Shown one piece after another: positions 11,801-24,462 of a DNA stretch of 64,000 bases; the first letter of the stretch is position 1; every line of letters begins with the position of its first letter. A program made the translations under genes and the position numbers. The DNA is from Ophioceras dolichostomum. Taxonomy: Eukaryota > Ascomycota > Sordariomycetes > Magnaporthales > Ophioceraceae. A model generated the notes under the pieces. The model was not told where the DNA came from, searched no databases, and was given only the letters and a program-made list of their open reading frames with translations. Location of the stretch: NCBI GenBank assembly GCA_003049485.1, contig PYST01000041.1, positions 1 through 64,000 on the forward strand, read 5' to 3'.

Positions 11801-14213
11801 AGAAGAAGTATCCAGACGCGTCTGCCATCAGGGGCCTTCTGCAGGATGTCATTGGGGCTGCTAAGGATCTCTCCAACGACGTCCACGTGCCGCTGCAAGA
11901 TTTCTTCTTCGACATCTCCATCGACGGCCTTCCTTCCTACCACGAGAGGAGAGATGGTTTCTACCTAACGCTGTCCCTCCGCAGCTTGCTGGTTGACGAG
12001 CTAGAGCTGGACGTTGTGCGTGTGCGGATGAGCAGCCTTGCTCCGGGCGGGCCGAAGGAGATCTGGCTGGCTAGCGACGGCCCGGTCCGCTTGAAGCCGG
12101 GGAGGAACAAGATCCGGGTCCACAGCAATGTACGCAGCCATTACCTCATGCTTTATTCTTCCCTCTTCTGTAACTCAAGTATCTCTATCAGGACTGCTGG
12201 CTAATCGCCATCCTCATTTAGATTACCGTACCCGGAACCTACGAAGTCGACCAGCTCCGTTTTCGCAGCAGCCGGCTCTCGATGCATTACGACCGCAACC
12301 CTGAGCATGCGAGCGGTCCACCCACCCCATCAAATATCCTTCGCAATCCGAGGATTAGCATATTCCAGCGTACAGGAGCGTTGGAAGTGCAGCTCTTTTC
12401 AGCGAAACAGGTCCGGCTGGACAAAAGCAACTCACTCGAGGTCGAGCTATCCACGGGCTGGAACACTATTACGAGCTGTGACCTCCGTCTACGAGGAGCC
12501 ACCGGGGGCTTGCGCCTGCTCATTAGCGAAGCCCGCCTCGTCACTCGCTCAGTCCCTGGCGAAGACGAAGACAGCGAGGAGACGCAACAGAGGAGGCGAC
12601 TTTCCGCCACCCCAACAGAAGCCGGACTCTTCCATCTCGGTCCTCTCCCCGAAGACTCCTCCGTTCGACTTCAGTTCCCTTTCACTCTCGAGCAAGAAGT
12701 CCCCGCCGTCGCCGTCCGGATCGAGGTGTCGTACACCACGGAACATGGGACCTACGAGTTCATCCGGACGCCTTCGGTCGGCGTCGCGCTCGCGTTGGGT
12801 GTCAACGTGCAGGACGTGTTCAAGCACTCGGCGCTCTTCTCGCGCTTTACAGTCTCGACCGCCAGCTCCAGCCCCTTGCGGCTCCTCGGGAGCGAACTGG
12901 TAGGGTCGGACCTGTTCGAAGCCACATCTGGCTCGCCATCCGCGCTCCCGAGCGAGGGCGGCGAAGCCGTCATAATCTTCCCCAAGCAGCCCGCCAGTTT
13001 GCTGTACAGGATCACACGCAAGCCCGGCTCCAAGGTCGTGACGTCGGGGCCCAACAAGACGCGCAAGACTCTCTTCCTCAAACTGTTCTATAGTGTGCTT
13101 CAAGACGAGATTGAGGCCCTCGTCGAGTCCTCGCTGCAGGATGCTTTCGATTCTGCCAATGCCGCGTCCTCATCGCTGCAGGAGTACTCGCGCCTCGCCA
13201 TCAGCAGCGTCGCAGCGCACGTCAAGAGTGGTCTCCTGCTTTCCGCGTACGACCTCGAACGTGCCGCGCTCCTAGGTGCCCTGTCGACCTCATTCCTCGC
13301 CGATGTGCAGTGGGAGAAGTACTTCTCCGGCCTGGCCCGCACGGCCGACCACAGCGCCGACATCGCCTCCTCTCTGGCGTCCTTCATCCAGGCCTGGCAG
13401 AGGCGACACCCTCTCCTCGCTCTCCCTTCGCCGCCACCTCCGCCTCCACCATGCGACCCAGAAACCACGCCTTTCGACGCCGTTACCGACGCCGAGCCAC
13501 TCTCTATCATCATCCCTGTCGACGTCCCTTCCATCACCGTCGTCCACACAGCGGACATCCAGCTTGAACAGCCATTGCGCTCTCTCCTCGGCGCCTCCTC
13601 TCCCTCCTCCAACACCAGCGGTGCCCCCGCCGTAGCAGTGAACCAGCTCCTCCCCGCCACCTTGCACCTCAAATGGTCGCGGATATGGGACACTGGCCCG
13701 CCAGACGTAGAAAACCCCGCGCCGCCATCGACGGATGACCTCGAGTTCAGCTATGACGTCACGGCGCCGCAGGACACGTGGCTCCTGGGCGGGCGGCGGA
13801 AGGGACACTTCGTCATCCCCGGCCTCCAGGTCAACAGTACCGACGGTGCCGATGCCGAGTCCGAGATGGAGGCGTACGCGCTGGGCATCAAATCTGGCCC
13901 AGATACGGAGGCTGACGTCCCGCTCCTGCTCGTGCCGCTTAGGGAGGGGTATCTTCCTTTCCCTGTTGTTGAGATACGCGAGGTTAGGAACGGGATTTCA
14001 GGTAGTGGTGGAGACGCGGAGGGGGGAGGAGGAGGTGCAGGAGGGGAGTATAGGGTGCATTGTGAGACGGACTACAGGAATTTGGGCGAGGCGGTCAGGG
14101 TGGTCGCTGATCGGCAGAGGGTGACGTTGAGTCTTGATGCGAGTGGGCCGGGAGGGGGGCCGTTGGTGTTGGAGAGCGAGAGTCGGGTCGTCGAGGGGAG
14201 GGTTGTTGTGTAA
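8891..14213 (+). CDS. TRS130: TRAPP II complex subunit Trs130 (TRAPPC10)
   Basis: Three exons, 8891-8924, 9056-12129 and 12222-14213, encode about 1699 residues. The first exon encodes MEQQFSSSKVT and joins IEYFDPHDVYKLVAPGLIPL. That gives a compact N-terminus followed by LPLRNLHWKSHAGPPRSIDT. The body contains the TRAPPC10 signature region (GWNFCTFFILKEGLARGFES, AWADLIAKMKAW-like context, and the TRAPP-type YTLTQKALRHY repeats). A C-terminal beta-rich region begins with ITVPGTYEVDQLRFRSSRLS. Trs130 is part of the TRAPP II tether and exchange factor, which activates Ypt31/Rab11 at the trans-Golgi. Introns are 131 bp (CTAAC branch near 9016-9022) and 92 bp, and phases add up exactly. Residues about 420-450 and 1050-1085 are low-complexity inserts. 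AATAAA follows at 14408. Confidence 0.9.
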
Positions 14214-14774
14214 GGACCTCGGTGCAGGCAGGGTACCTACCTAGGTAGAAATATCAGGCACGGGGGATTGCATAAAGTAGGTATATTTGTACAAGTGCCT
14301 GCTTCAGCAATGGATCGAAGGATGAATGGTGCTGTTGCCCTCGTAAGCCAGTCTCGGAGAAGGGTAATATTGGAAGTCTGCTATAGTGGTGCGAACGAAC
14401 GTAGGTCAATAAAATTGTAGCCGTAACTTAACGAGACAATGTGTTATCATTGTCCCAAAACGCCTTCTATCCAAGCAGTCAATCCGATCCTAATATGCAT
14501 GCCTTCGAGCCAGCCCACAGTGAGGTGTTATCCTGTCCAGGTGCTTAGCTATGTAGGTAAACAGCCCCACACGCCAGTGTAGATACATCTCTGCTATTGC
14601 TGTAATTCAGCCCAGCCGATCCGACCTGGTATCCAAGCCAACTCCTCCCTAGCCAAATGCTCGACATGGCAGAACGCCAAGGTTATCCAAAAGGAAGATA
14701 TCCAAAGAAAAAGTGATACAAATCTCGGAAGTGGTTTCGCAAAGAAGCCCCTTCCTGTAAGCAAGCAGCCAGGC
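14214..14774. other. Convergent 3' region TRS130 / GT90 with poly(A) signal
   Basis: This is the shared 3' flank of two convergent genes. It contains a partly palindromic GTACCTACCTAGGTAG element (about 14233-14248) and an AATAAA at 14408-14413 suited to TRS130 3'-end formation. No coding exon is seen. Confidence 0.5.
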
Positions 14775-17700
14775 TCAGTCTGACGCCGGCGGCGGATCAG
14801 GATATGATGCCGCCTCTGGCTCCCCCTCCACCTCGGGCGAGGAAGCCAGCACAAACCCCATCTCCTCCCTCCTATCGTCCACTAGCCTCCCCCACTCCAA
14901 CAGCAACCTAAACAAATAAATCTCCATATCCTCGTTCCTCAGCGCCCTCTCCGCCCACTCCTTCCCTTCCCTCGCAATCTCCTCCCCCAGCCTCGCCCCA
15001 ACGCCGCCGTCGTTCCCGTAACTCCCACCGAAGAAGTCAACAACGGCCCACAGGCCATCCCCAAGCCTCAGGTCGAGCGGCACGAAGTGGCGCCAGGGAT
15101 GCACGCGCTCGTCGAACCACGTCCGGAACAGCGCGGCGCGGTACACGAGGCTGGTGCTCTGCAGGAAGGGAAGGAAGCGGCCGCTGAAGCCCGCGCCGTC
15201 TAGGTCGACTAGGTGGCGGTAGCGCCAGTGCTCTTCGAAGGGGACGGCGGCGGCATTCTCGGGGCGCACTTTGGTCCCGGCTTCGGTTTCGGCTTGGGAT
15301 GGCGGGCCGACGAGCTGCTGCTGCTGTTGCTGGGCGGGCAGCTTTGAGCGGGCTGTAGCAGATGCCTCGGTTGTGTGTTGTTGGTGTTGTTTCCTTTGTT
15401 CCTGCTCACGCTCCTTCTGCTGCTTATGCCGGAGTCGGCTGTTGAGGAAGAACGTGTTGTATTCCGCCGCGCAGTCCTCGCGGTCGCAGCGCTGGAACTC
15501 GCCTACGAGGGAGACGTTTGCGTGTACGGGGCACGAGGGAGCTGAGTGGCGAGTACGGGGAGCTGAGTAGCGAGTATGAGGAGCTGAGTGGCGAGTATGG
15601 TGGGCGGTATCGCTCCTACCGGTTCCGGTTGAAGGAGCATCCCCTGCAATAGCAGCCACCGCACAGCTCGCGGCCCGCGCATCGGCGGCATCGACGAATC
15701 TCGCGCGAGCAAACGACGTCCACGCCCTAGAGGCGGCGTACCCGTCGGACGTAGACCCGCGCCAGAACACCTCGTTGCGCTTCTCGTCCCATGGCACGTC
15801 CGCGGCAGGGTCGTAGGCGGACTTGCCGTTGAAATTCCAGGGGGAGGGGATTAGCACGTCCGCGAAGCCGGACACCTTCGCCTGGCTGAACACGGGAAAG
15901 AGAGTCGTGGTGGCGACCATCGCGGCTGGGGCAAGGAGGAAACCGTCGAGGGCCTCGAGGTCGGGCTGGTGGCACGCGTCGGCTGCGGCGGTCCAGTTGG
16001 AGACGACCCGGCCCTGGGGTGTGAGAGTCGTGTGGGCTGCCGCGCAGGCAGAGCAGCTTTCCCTGCGGTTCCACCAGCGGGTTATGCGTGCGGGAGAGTC
16101 AGGAGGACACGCAGGAGCGACGAGGTCCTGGAAGATCGGGGTTGCGTGGTAGTTGGCGAAAAAGGGGGCGCCGTTGAGATTTGGCGGTGGAGGGAGGGTT
16201 GGTGGAGAAGGGGGTTTCGGCTGTGCTGAGCGCTCAGGGTTGGGTTCTGGATGTGGTTCTGGTGGCTCCTGATACTGCTGCCAGTGCTTGATATCGAACT
16301 TGTCAGGCCAGAAAGAGCCAGGCGGCTTGCCCTGGGGTGGCCCGAATGTGGAAAGTAAACGAGTTTGTGTCGCCCGGGCTAGCCGCGTCTGGGCTTCGCG
16401 TGCTTCCTGCAGCAATGGAGCTCGATCTTCGAACGGAACCGCCACGCGGCACTCGTCGTCCAGGTTGAAGACCAGATCCATGTCCGGCAGCCAGCGGACG
16501 AACGGCAGGATCATCTTGGCCATACCATCAATCATCCACATGTGCGTGCCAGGGATGTTCGGCGACAGCTCAATCTCGCCTTGGCGGATCCTCAAGCCGC
16601 CCATCGAAAGCCCAGGGGCCTCGAGGAGGAAGGCCGTGCGGTTTCGGATGACGGACGGCTTTACGCCCCAGAAAGGCAGTAGATCGGTGCTGATCCGCTG
16701 GTACTCGTCGATAACGACAGAGTTGCGCGCCATGGCGTATTCGAACCATTTGTCGAAGTTGGGTGGGGGCGGCAGGCCGTTGTTCCTGGCTCTGTAGCCC
16801 TGAACAGCCTGCTCAAGCGTCCTGCTCGAGGATGCACGTGCCTCCCAGACGTCGGCGTTGGTGCGCGCCGACATGATGACACTGTTGAGCGACGGGGTGC
16901 TGCGTAGAGCCGAGCCGGCGGAGATCGAGAACGTGAGATGCGAGTAAGCAGCGGCGCCTACCAGAACCAGATAGCATCCCATCAGGACGCGGTGCGGCAG
17001 CGTGTAGGGCGCGGATGATAATGGGCGAAAGTGTGCCATATCCCTGTCATGCTTTACGAGTAGCCCCGTGCAGGCTAGCATGACCACAGGGAATAACGAG
17101 AATGTAGAGGACGCCCACCACCGCCAGTCCAGTCCGGAAGCGTTAGAGAGTCCGGCGAGGTGGCTCGCATACAGACTCAACCCCGAGACCACGAGCGCCA
17201 GCGTGGCCGGGTAGAAAACGCTCAAGAGATGCGCCAGTGAGACGAACAAAATGGCAACCGCGGCGACGTCGATGGCAAGGTCCAAGACTTCGGAGGCACG
17301 CAATCTAAACATCCAAACGATGTCCGGCTCCCGGCAGAACGTGATACAGGCGAACAGACCGAGGATTGCGGCATCGGCAAGAAATATGGACGACAGGAAG
17401 TACCAGCCGTTGCTGCTGCTGTTGTCCAATGTGCTGGCACTGGCACCTTCGTCGCAACCGTCTGCACCTTCGATAGGTATTCTAGCCAGTTGAGAAACGA
17501 CCACTGCATCCAGCATCACACCAATGATTTGTGCGGTTGGAATTATACGTTCGAACCAGCCACTGCGCGGGCAGATGACTCCGGTTGGGCTTGTCCAGGA
17601 GACTGCCGTTTTCGCGGCAGCAAAAGCCCAAACCAAGGCGAGGATGGAGAATTTGATGAGCGCTGCTTGTCCGTATCCATACTGTGCATGTCCAAGTACC

Positions 17701-18379
17701 GTGTGTATTCGGGGCTTCTTCAGGCTGCCGTTGCTGCCACTACCCAGCCATACTCCACGGAGCATCCATGCCCGGGGAGGAGGCAGGGCGATGTCAACGA
17801 CGCAGACAAGGAATGGCAGGAAGGCCTGATCGAAGAAGTAGAGGTCAGCAGTCCTGCTCGAGCTCAAGACCATCTGACACTCCGCAAGGCTGGAGCGCTC
17901 TTCATCCGCCACACACAGCGATATAAGTCGAGACATACCTCTACCCCAGACCATGAGCACTGTATATCACGAACCACCCGCCACAGCAGCAGTGTCCGGC
18001 AAACGATCGAGGCTATCAGGACGCCGCACGATGATCGCGCCACGCGGCCGATGACACGGAGGCCATGGCTAGTGTACCGTTTCAGGAAGCGCAGGAAAGC
18101 ACGACGGTCCCGAGGGACTCGCACAACGCCAAAGAGTGATAAGGTTGGAGAAGCAGGACAGGTCGGAGTGGAATAACCGGAGCTGTTGAGACTGCTTGGT
18201 GGCGAGTCGGGGTAGGTGCCGAGTAATGATGGGCGTGCGTGACAGGCTAAGCGTCCGAGGGCAAGAAAGGCGAGTCCTGTTACAAGGAGGGCAAGTACTG
18301 AGAAGTGTATCGGTCGTGCTACGACAAGAGACGAGAGAGGACGGATGTTAGTCTCTCGCATTGGTTCCCAGAGGAGCAT
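14775..18379 (-). CDS. Polytopic GT90 (CAP10/CAP64-like) glycosyltransferase
   Basis: Two exons, 18379-17939 and 17825-14775, encode about 1163 residues. The intron 17938-17826 (GAG|GTATGT...GATCAG) is phase 0 and links SWSGVE to AFLPFLVCVVDIALPPP. The N-terminal third is hydrophobic, with several membrane spans such as FSVLALLVTGLAFLALG and FLPFLVCVVDIAL, separated by short loops. The C-terminal CAP10/GT90 domain includes DVPWDEKRNEVFWRG (about residue 820) and HWRYRHLVDLDGAGFSGRFL (about 1014), the usual sugar-nucleotide-binding region. Proteins of this kind are related to cryptococcal capsule-associated CAP10/CAP64 and are expected in the Golgi, adding sugars such as xylose. Donor and product are not determinable here. 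A Pro/Thr/Gln-rich segment (about 890-990) interrupts the catalytic domain. Confidence 0.85.
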
Positions 18380-21300
18380 GCGACAGAATGTTGGACGAAG
18401 GCTAGGCCGGAGGATAGGATAACGCAGGCACCCCTTGCTAGTGAGGAGACGTTAAGGATCAAGGGCAAGGCTGAATTCAGATGAAGACTTGCCAAAGGCA
18501 GCGCTAGTGTTGAATCTAGAGCCTAGATGGGCCGTGGTCGCAATCACGCATCTATTGAAGTCGCGAAGGGGTTGAAGCCCCGCAACCGGTCAGCTTAAGT
18601 ACCGGATGCTTGATGAGTGCTAAATGCCAAGACGTCTCAACGCCAACCAAAAAGGGGGTGCCGGGGTGTAAGACGAGGCTGCGGTGCGCAACAGGACTCA
18701 CCCCAAGGCTAGAATATCGAGCAAGCGCCGTCGCTGTTCCATAGCTCACTCGTTCAAATCGACACTTTCGCTCGCAAAGGAGTTCGTAGAGGAAAATGGT
18801 GCTCGTCTTCGTGGTCATCAACCTTCTTCAACAAAAAGAAACTATGCGATCCAAAAAGACTAATGGCGACAACAACAGCAGGGTTCGACAACATCCCAAA
18901 TGTCAACGACGACGACAACATCGGACAACATGCGGGAAGGGAGGGATCGCGAGTTCGCGCCAACGAAGAGTTGGTTCAAGTTGCGGGAAGTCAACAGACG
19001 AGAAAGAGCCAACAAATTGGCAAACCTAAAATCCAGTTCAGCTCCATCTTCGTCTCCTCAGCCGCCTCCCACCTTCCCACCCCCCGCCATCCAGTCTCCC
19101 AGTGTCGCCCACTTCTTTTCGAACATGCTTCTTTCCCTGCTTCTGTTGCTTTCAAGCCCAGCCCGTCCAAGCCAGCCGCGCAATCGCAACAAATAATGAG
19201 GGTCCACAGTCCACCTGATGACGGGGACCACCTCGACGGCTGCTGCTACTGCTACTAGGGCAAACCCAAAAGCTCGAACACTGGTTCAGGTCAGGGTCAG
19301 TGCTCTCGACTTCTCTGGAATATAAAGGGACAGAAGCCTTGAATCCGCTTGAATCTGCCTTCGTTTCAGCTGAAAATAGTGCAGCGTTGACAGGAAGAAA
19401 CGGTTGGAAATTCTGGAAGGGAGCTCATGTGTGCTTCTCAAGGCACACACCCCTGCTTAGAGAGGCGACTTCTAGGTCCTCGATCTCTTGGAAGTCGACA
19501 TCGCGAATTCGAAGTCGAGCCCTGCTGCGTCCGTGGGAGCCTCGAACCGTCGGCGGCCGTAAGCCTAGACGAGGCAATGGTGAGAGGTAATGCGCTCGCT
19601 GCAGCAAATCCGAAATCGACACCTCACCGCCTCACCACTCGACACATGCTTGCCTCGTTGATGAAATCTGAGCTCCATGGCCTCCGTCATGGTTACGTAC
19701 TGTGGTATGGCCCGGCAGTCTAGCTTGGACAAGTCTCTACAGCCAAACGGTAAGTGGGGAGGCCCCCCTTTTTACAGTTGACTCTCGCGCGCCAATCGGA
19801 TCGATCTGTCGACAACGATGTTCTCGAATCTTGACGTTGCGCGGAGGAGGCCTCACGTGCGCGCGACGCAGCCGCTTGCTCTCTCTAGAAAGTCGCCGCT
19901 TTTGTGATGGCGAGCTGGGAGGATAATAAAGGCAACTGCGATGAAGACAGTCCGGGGGCCGTCCACGAATGGTCCGCCTTGATCGTGGGTAGCGTGGAAG
20001 CAAGTTGGTGGGTGGAGAAACCGGCATTGATACTCGCAGGAGACCTTGATGCGTTCGGTATCGTGTGAGGCGGGACGACAGCCTTTCCCGAAAGGCCGGA
20101 GTGACGCCAGAGTGGAATTCGACGACTGCTCGTCTGTTTCTATGTATAGGGGTATGATAGTGATGACTACTCGACCACCGCTCCCCCGCTGACCACTGCC
20201 CTTCAACTACATTGCTCCCATCGCGGTCGTCGCACTCTCTCCCCTTGAAGGGGTGGTAAAGTCGAAAGCTGTAGTACGGCGGCGGTCACGGTGGCCGATC
20301 GTGCGCAGAGTCTGAACATCGAGAACGGCAACGATGGTCGAAGCCGCAGTCCCCGAGCTCAAGGCGCGAGGCCAAGCCGAATCCGTGCGTTCCTCTTCGT
20401 CACAGCCAATGTTCCCAACTATATCCCTCGACTACCAGGTACAAGCTGTTCGTTGCCTACGAGGCTTGTTCGTCGCGCGATCGTGTTAAAGGAACGGGAC
20501 TTGAATGGCCGGCTCGTCGGCGGTCATGAGAACCACGGCTTGGCCTCCTTCTTTCTTTTCGTAATCTGTATCGTTGCGAGAAAGAGTAGGTAGTGTCAGC
20601 GCAACGGTGCCACCTCGCGGTGTTGTGTTCTCTGCGGGCTGGATGGCCCGTCCTGGAGAAAGCCGAGCGAGGCACCCAGCCATTTGGGAAGAGCGCAGTC
20701 CGGTCGGAGGGAAGGACGTCGTGCGGTGAGTTGGTGTCATACCCATTCTTTCTTGCAGTCGCGGTAGGCCCTATTCAATCGGTCGGGGAGGCACGGGTTA
20801 GTCAAAGCTGCATGTCTCTCTTTCAGCCGTAGCAATCCTCAGGGCGCGCTCGAGGAGGGGCACGGTATCGACTGTGAGGTACGAACTGGAAGTAGTCCTG
20901 ACACATTTCGCGATCGCCGCCATTCCTGTTCAGACACCTAATACTCTTCGCCGCGGCCTCTTGGCAAGGGTCGAGCCAGGCGCTCTTCTCTTTGCTGTTG
21001 GATCAATCGCATTTCGAGGGGAGGGTTAGCTTCCTCGTAGCTCCATACCCCAGCTCCGTAGCTCCTGCAGATGCGGGCGATGCATGCACTGAAGACAGAA
21101 ATGCACGCCCATTGGAGAGGCAGAGGGGGTGGACCTACGTTTCAAATTTCTCCTTGGTCTCTGCGTTCCAAGGATCGGAACTTTTGTCTGGTTGTTCTGA
21201 AGCCATCTTTGACGTTTGGCAGGTTGATGTCCACTCGAATCAATGGTTGAAGTTCAAGTTCCGATGGGAGCCGAGCTGGAGATGCGGCACCAAAGAGCTC

Positions 21301-21571
21301 CAGCTGGCGCGACAGGGGTACGGGCCGAAGCTTTCTCCGCCTGAACATGTTGTGCGGGGCAGTAATGTCTGGTCGTCATCACTTATTTTCGCCTTGAACA
21401 ACCGAGTCCGAAGATGGTTGGTGAGACCGCTTTCGAACCAAAACTCCGTTATTAACATCCTTTTTAACATATGAAACTATCCGCATTGTACAATTTGTCA
21501 GTCCCCCCAAACTCTCCTCGATCCAGCTCCACCCATCCTGACTGTCGTGTTCTGTGCTCTTGAGCACGCAC
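18380..21571. other. Gene-poor intergenic stretch, no gene recognised
   Basis: This 3.2-kb stretch has many short overlapping open frames on both strands. None shows family motifs, splice-consistent exons or coding bias. The longest clean frame (20992-21474, +) has no recognisable homology. I see no terminal repeats or transposase remnants. Confidence 0.4.
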
Positions 21572-23590
21572 TCAAACCTCGCTCGCCCTCCTCTTCTTCT
21601 CGTTCTCCCCCTTCTGTCTCTTCTGCATCCCCTCCACCGTCTTGAGACGCGCCTGGATATCCACGACCCCACGCGCCAGCTCCTGCACCATGCTCGGCGC
21701 GGCCGTCATGGCTCTCTGGCCCCTGAACGGCTCGCGACGAGGGAAGGTCTGGTCGACCCAGGACTGAGGGGGCGAAGGCGACGATGGGACGTCGTATCCA
21801 CCGGTAGTCCCTGACGGGCGCGAGGGCCCAACACTTGCAACCCTGCGAGGCGGAGGGGGAGGAGGGCTTAGCGGTTCAGTTTTGATCCGGTCTGCGTCCT
21901 GTGTTTCTTTTGCTGCCGCCTTTTCCTTGTCCTTGTCCCGACTCTTCTTCTTTTTCTTCTTTGACCTTGTGCCTTCATCTGCAGTTTCTTCTGCAGCCCT
22001 CTTCTTCTTCTGGCTGCCATCTTTCACCACGGGGGTAGCGTCCTTCTCGTTCTCTTGTTCATCTCGAGCCATGCGCTTCTTGTTCTTTTTGGACGCGCTT
22101 GGACGAATCGGCGTCTCCTGAGCGGGTGATTCGCCATCCAGGGCAAGGGGCTCGCTCCTGGCTCTCGTCCCAGGTGCCACTGGAGTCGACGAGCGTCGTG
22201 TCTCCTCCCGGTCCCCGTCGCCTTGGAGTGCTGGAGCTGGGCTGACCATTTCATGGGGGGCTATCGCACACGTCATCAGTCGAGGCGAGGATGCGACAGC
22301 GGGCTTGTGGGGACTCGGATCGGCTGTATATACGAGCCGATCCAGCCGCTCCTTGTTGTGTCCGGATTCGAAGGCCGGCGGAGTCAACAGGAGGTGTCGT
22401 GATTCCGACTGACGCAGGTATCGCGGGAAGGGTGACAAGGACGATTGTCTAAGGAGCGCCCCCGACCTAAGATCCTTGTGGATGATAGATCTTTGCTTTC
22501 CGACCAGAAAATCCGGCTGGGCAATGAACAGTATCCCAACGGCCGCCTCGGCCGCCTGCCAATCCATACGTGTGGCCTCGGGGCCGCTGAGCATGTCAAG
22601 GTGAGCCGCAAGGCGCTGGACCGCCGCGCCCCGGAGCCGATCGACCACATCCTCGCCCAATCGGTGCATCATCGGTACCTGGTCGCCGACCACGACTCTA
22701 TTCCACTCGTCAATCAACATATCGAATTCGTCGGTCGGCTCCGGGAGCACTCCGGTCTTGTATAGCTCTCGTCGCTCCTTGCAGGTGTTCTCGTGGAACG
22801 CAACTGGACGTCCTTCCCTTCAAGTGACACCCCGAGTTGCGACGCGGCATTCTCTGCAATCTTTTCGAAGAAATGAGTCTGCGTCGCCAAGGAGAAGTTT
22901 TCTCCGTTCGCGATCATTTTTTTCAAGATCCAGGATCTGGTCTCCCCAGTCACACGTGGTCGCTTCGACGGCGCGCTTGGCTTCTCCTGTTGTTCATGTG
23001 TCTGCGGCTGGCCATGTCGAGCAAGATCCGGCTTCTCCTCTGGTGAGTTTGGTGCCTGTTTCCTTCCAGAGCTTTCTTGTTCCAGGCGTGGCCGATTGGC
23101 GGCCTGGGTGACAACCATCCAGGAAGTCAGTACTCCGTTCCAAAGCAGCTAGGAGAATGTAATAATTGAGTCACTTACCGGTGGCACGTTGCCATTCCCA
23201 CACTCTCCTTCTATAGCTTCCACGCTAAATGGTCGCTTCGCTGGTACGAATGGCTGGCTCTGACCTCGAGCTGGGCTCTGGTGGCCCCCATCCTCCACGG
23301 CCACGGTCTGTTCTGATAGAATGTTTCGGGTGGAATTGAACCATGTGGCCATGCCTCATAGAGTTGGTTCTCCCTTTCCCTCTGCGCCTGATATGCCGCC
23401 TGGGCGGCTTGGTGATCGAAGTCATGGGGCTGTGGTCGAGGCTGATTCGGTGTGTGCCGCTGTGTTTCCTCTTTTATCATGGTCTGGCCTTTTCTTGTTG
23501 CTCTGGTGCTGGCGCTTTTTCTTCTCGCCCAAAAACCACTACCCAATTAGCCCGATTCTGCGTTAATGGGTAGGATCGACATACCTTCGA

Positions 23591-23621
<31 letters not shown>

Positions 23622-23848
23622 TGTGGCTGTGGCTGTGGCTGCTGTTGCTGCTTCTGCGGAACAGCCGTCTTGTGCGGCCTCGAAATCTTCACTCCATTCT
23701 GGAGCCTCCCCTGTTGATCTTGGCCGGTGTTCTTGTCGGAAGAATGTCCACTCCTCAAAGGGACGTGGTGCCCGCCCTTGGATGCATGGCCGCCGCCCGT
23801 ATTTGTCGATTCCTGGGTTTTGGCCGACGACTGACAATGACTTGCCAT
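21572..23848 (-). CDS. Disordered SANT/Myb-like nuclear-type protein with broken reading frame
   Basis: I do not recognise a named family. The likely start at 23848 (MASHCQSSAKTQ) opens an exon that ends in a polyglutamine run and a GTATGT donor (exon 23848-23585). A later exon ending CCACCG|GTAAGT (23179) joins, through a TACTGAC-branched intron, to AANRPRLEQESS (about 23109). The structured part follows: RPRVTGETRSWILKKMI, FFEKIAENAASQLGVSLEG, then TCKERRELYKTGVLPEPTDEF and a lysine-rich, disordered tail ending QKGENEKKRRASEV. The frame switches at 22812-22821, where GAAGG is tandemly duplicated (minus strand). With one copy the two halves read continuously. Exon structure between 23300 and 23580 is uncertain, because two frames are open. 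It is either a pseudogene, a sequencing error, or a gene with an unusual intron. Layout resembles the neighbour at 24463-26931. Confidence 0.5.
23591..23659 (-). repeat. CAG/CAA trinucleotide tract encoding polyglutamine
   Basis: An imperfect (CTG)n/(TTG)n run on the plus strand is read on the minus strand as a Gln-rich stretch with Pro interruptions. It sits at the end of the first exon of the broken SANT-like gene. Confidence 0.8.
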
Positions 23849-24462
23849 CTTGTAAGCACCAATCCGTCCCGAGATGAGCTGGGTAGAGAGCGATGATGAT
23901 ATTCCTCGGAAACGCCGTATTTGGGCATGAGAAGTCGTTGATTACAGTCCTTGTGTCTTACGAGGAAAGCGGATGATGTGAGGTTTCTTTTTAAGCCCGA
24001 GCTTACATCTTCTTCGCCTCTGCCTCCTAGTGTCCAGGGAAACAAAGTATGAATAACATCGCCACGGGTTTCCTGTCCTGGCTGGAACGGCTCGACGCAT
24101 CCAGGACTATCCCCTTCCCAACGTGTTCACAGCTCAGGCAAGAACTGCAAGCACTGATTAGGCACATCGGCGCCGGACGGAGCCCTGGAATTTACGGAGA
24201 ATTGGACACTTTCATATCCAATACAAGGACCATCCCCTGGGAACTGCAGAGTTCTGTCAGCTGTCCAGTCCCAGACAGTGCTATCTCATTTAATTTCAGG
24301 CCTGGTTTTTCGCCAGATGGGGCGAGGTTTGCAAACTATTGATTCCAATCTGGGAGCCCTCGGCGAGGCCCTTGTTGTCCTGAAATTACCAACACCGCTA
24401 TGGCACCCTACGATCTCACGTCCTATGTACAGGCGCTTCCAATCCCAGAAATCTCATCCCGT
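23849..24462. promoter_or_regulatory. Intergenic region between the two SANT-like genes
   Basis: This 614-bp stretch lies between the stop of the upstream minus-strand gene and the start of the downstream one. An open frame on the plus strand (24049-24342) has no recognisable features and is not called. Confidence 0.4.

Noticed and set aside
20992..21474. Plus-strand frame of 160 codons
   Set aside because: No recognisable domain or coding bias, in a gene-poor stretch with many similar chance frames.
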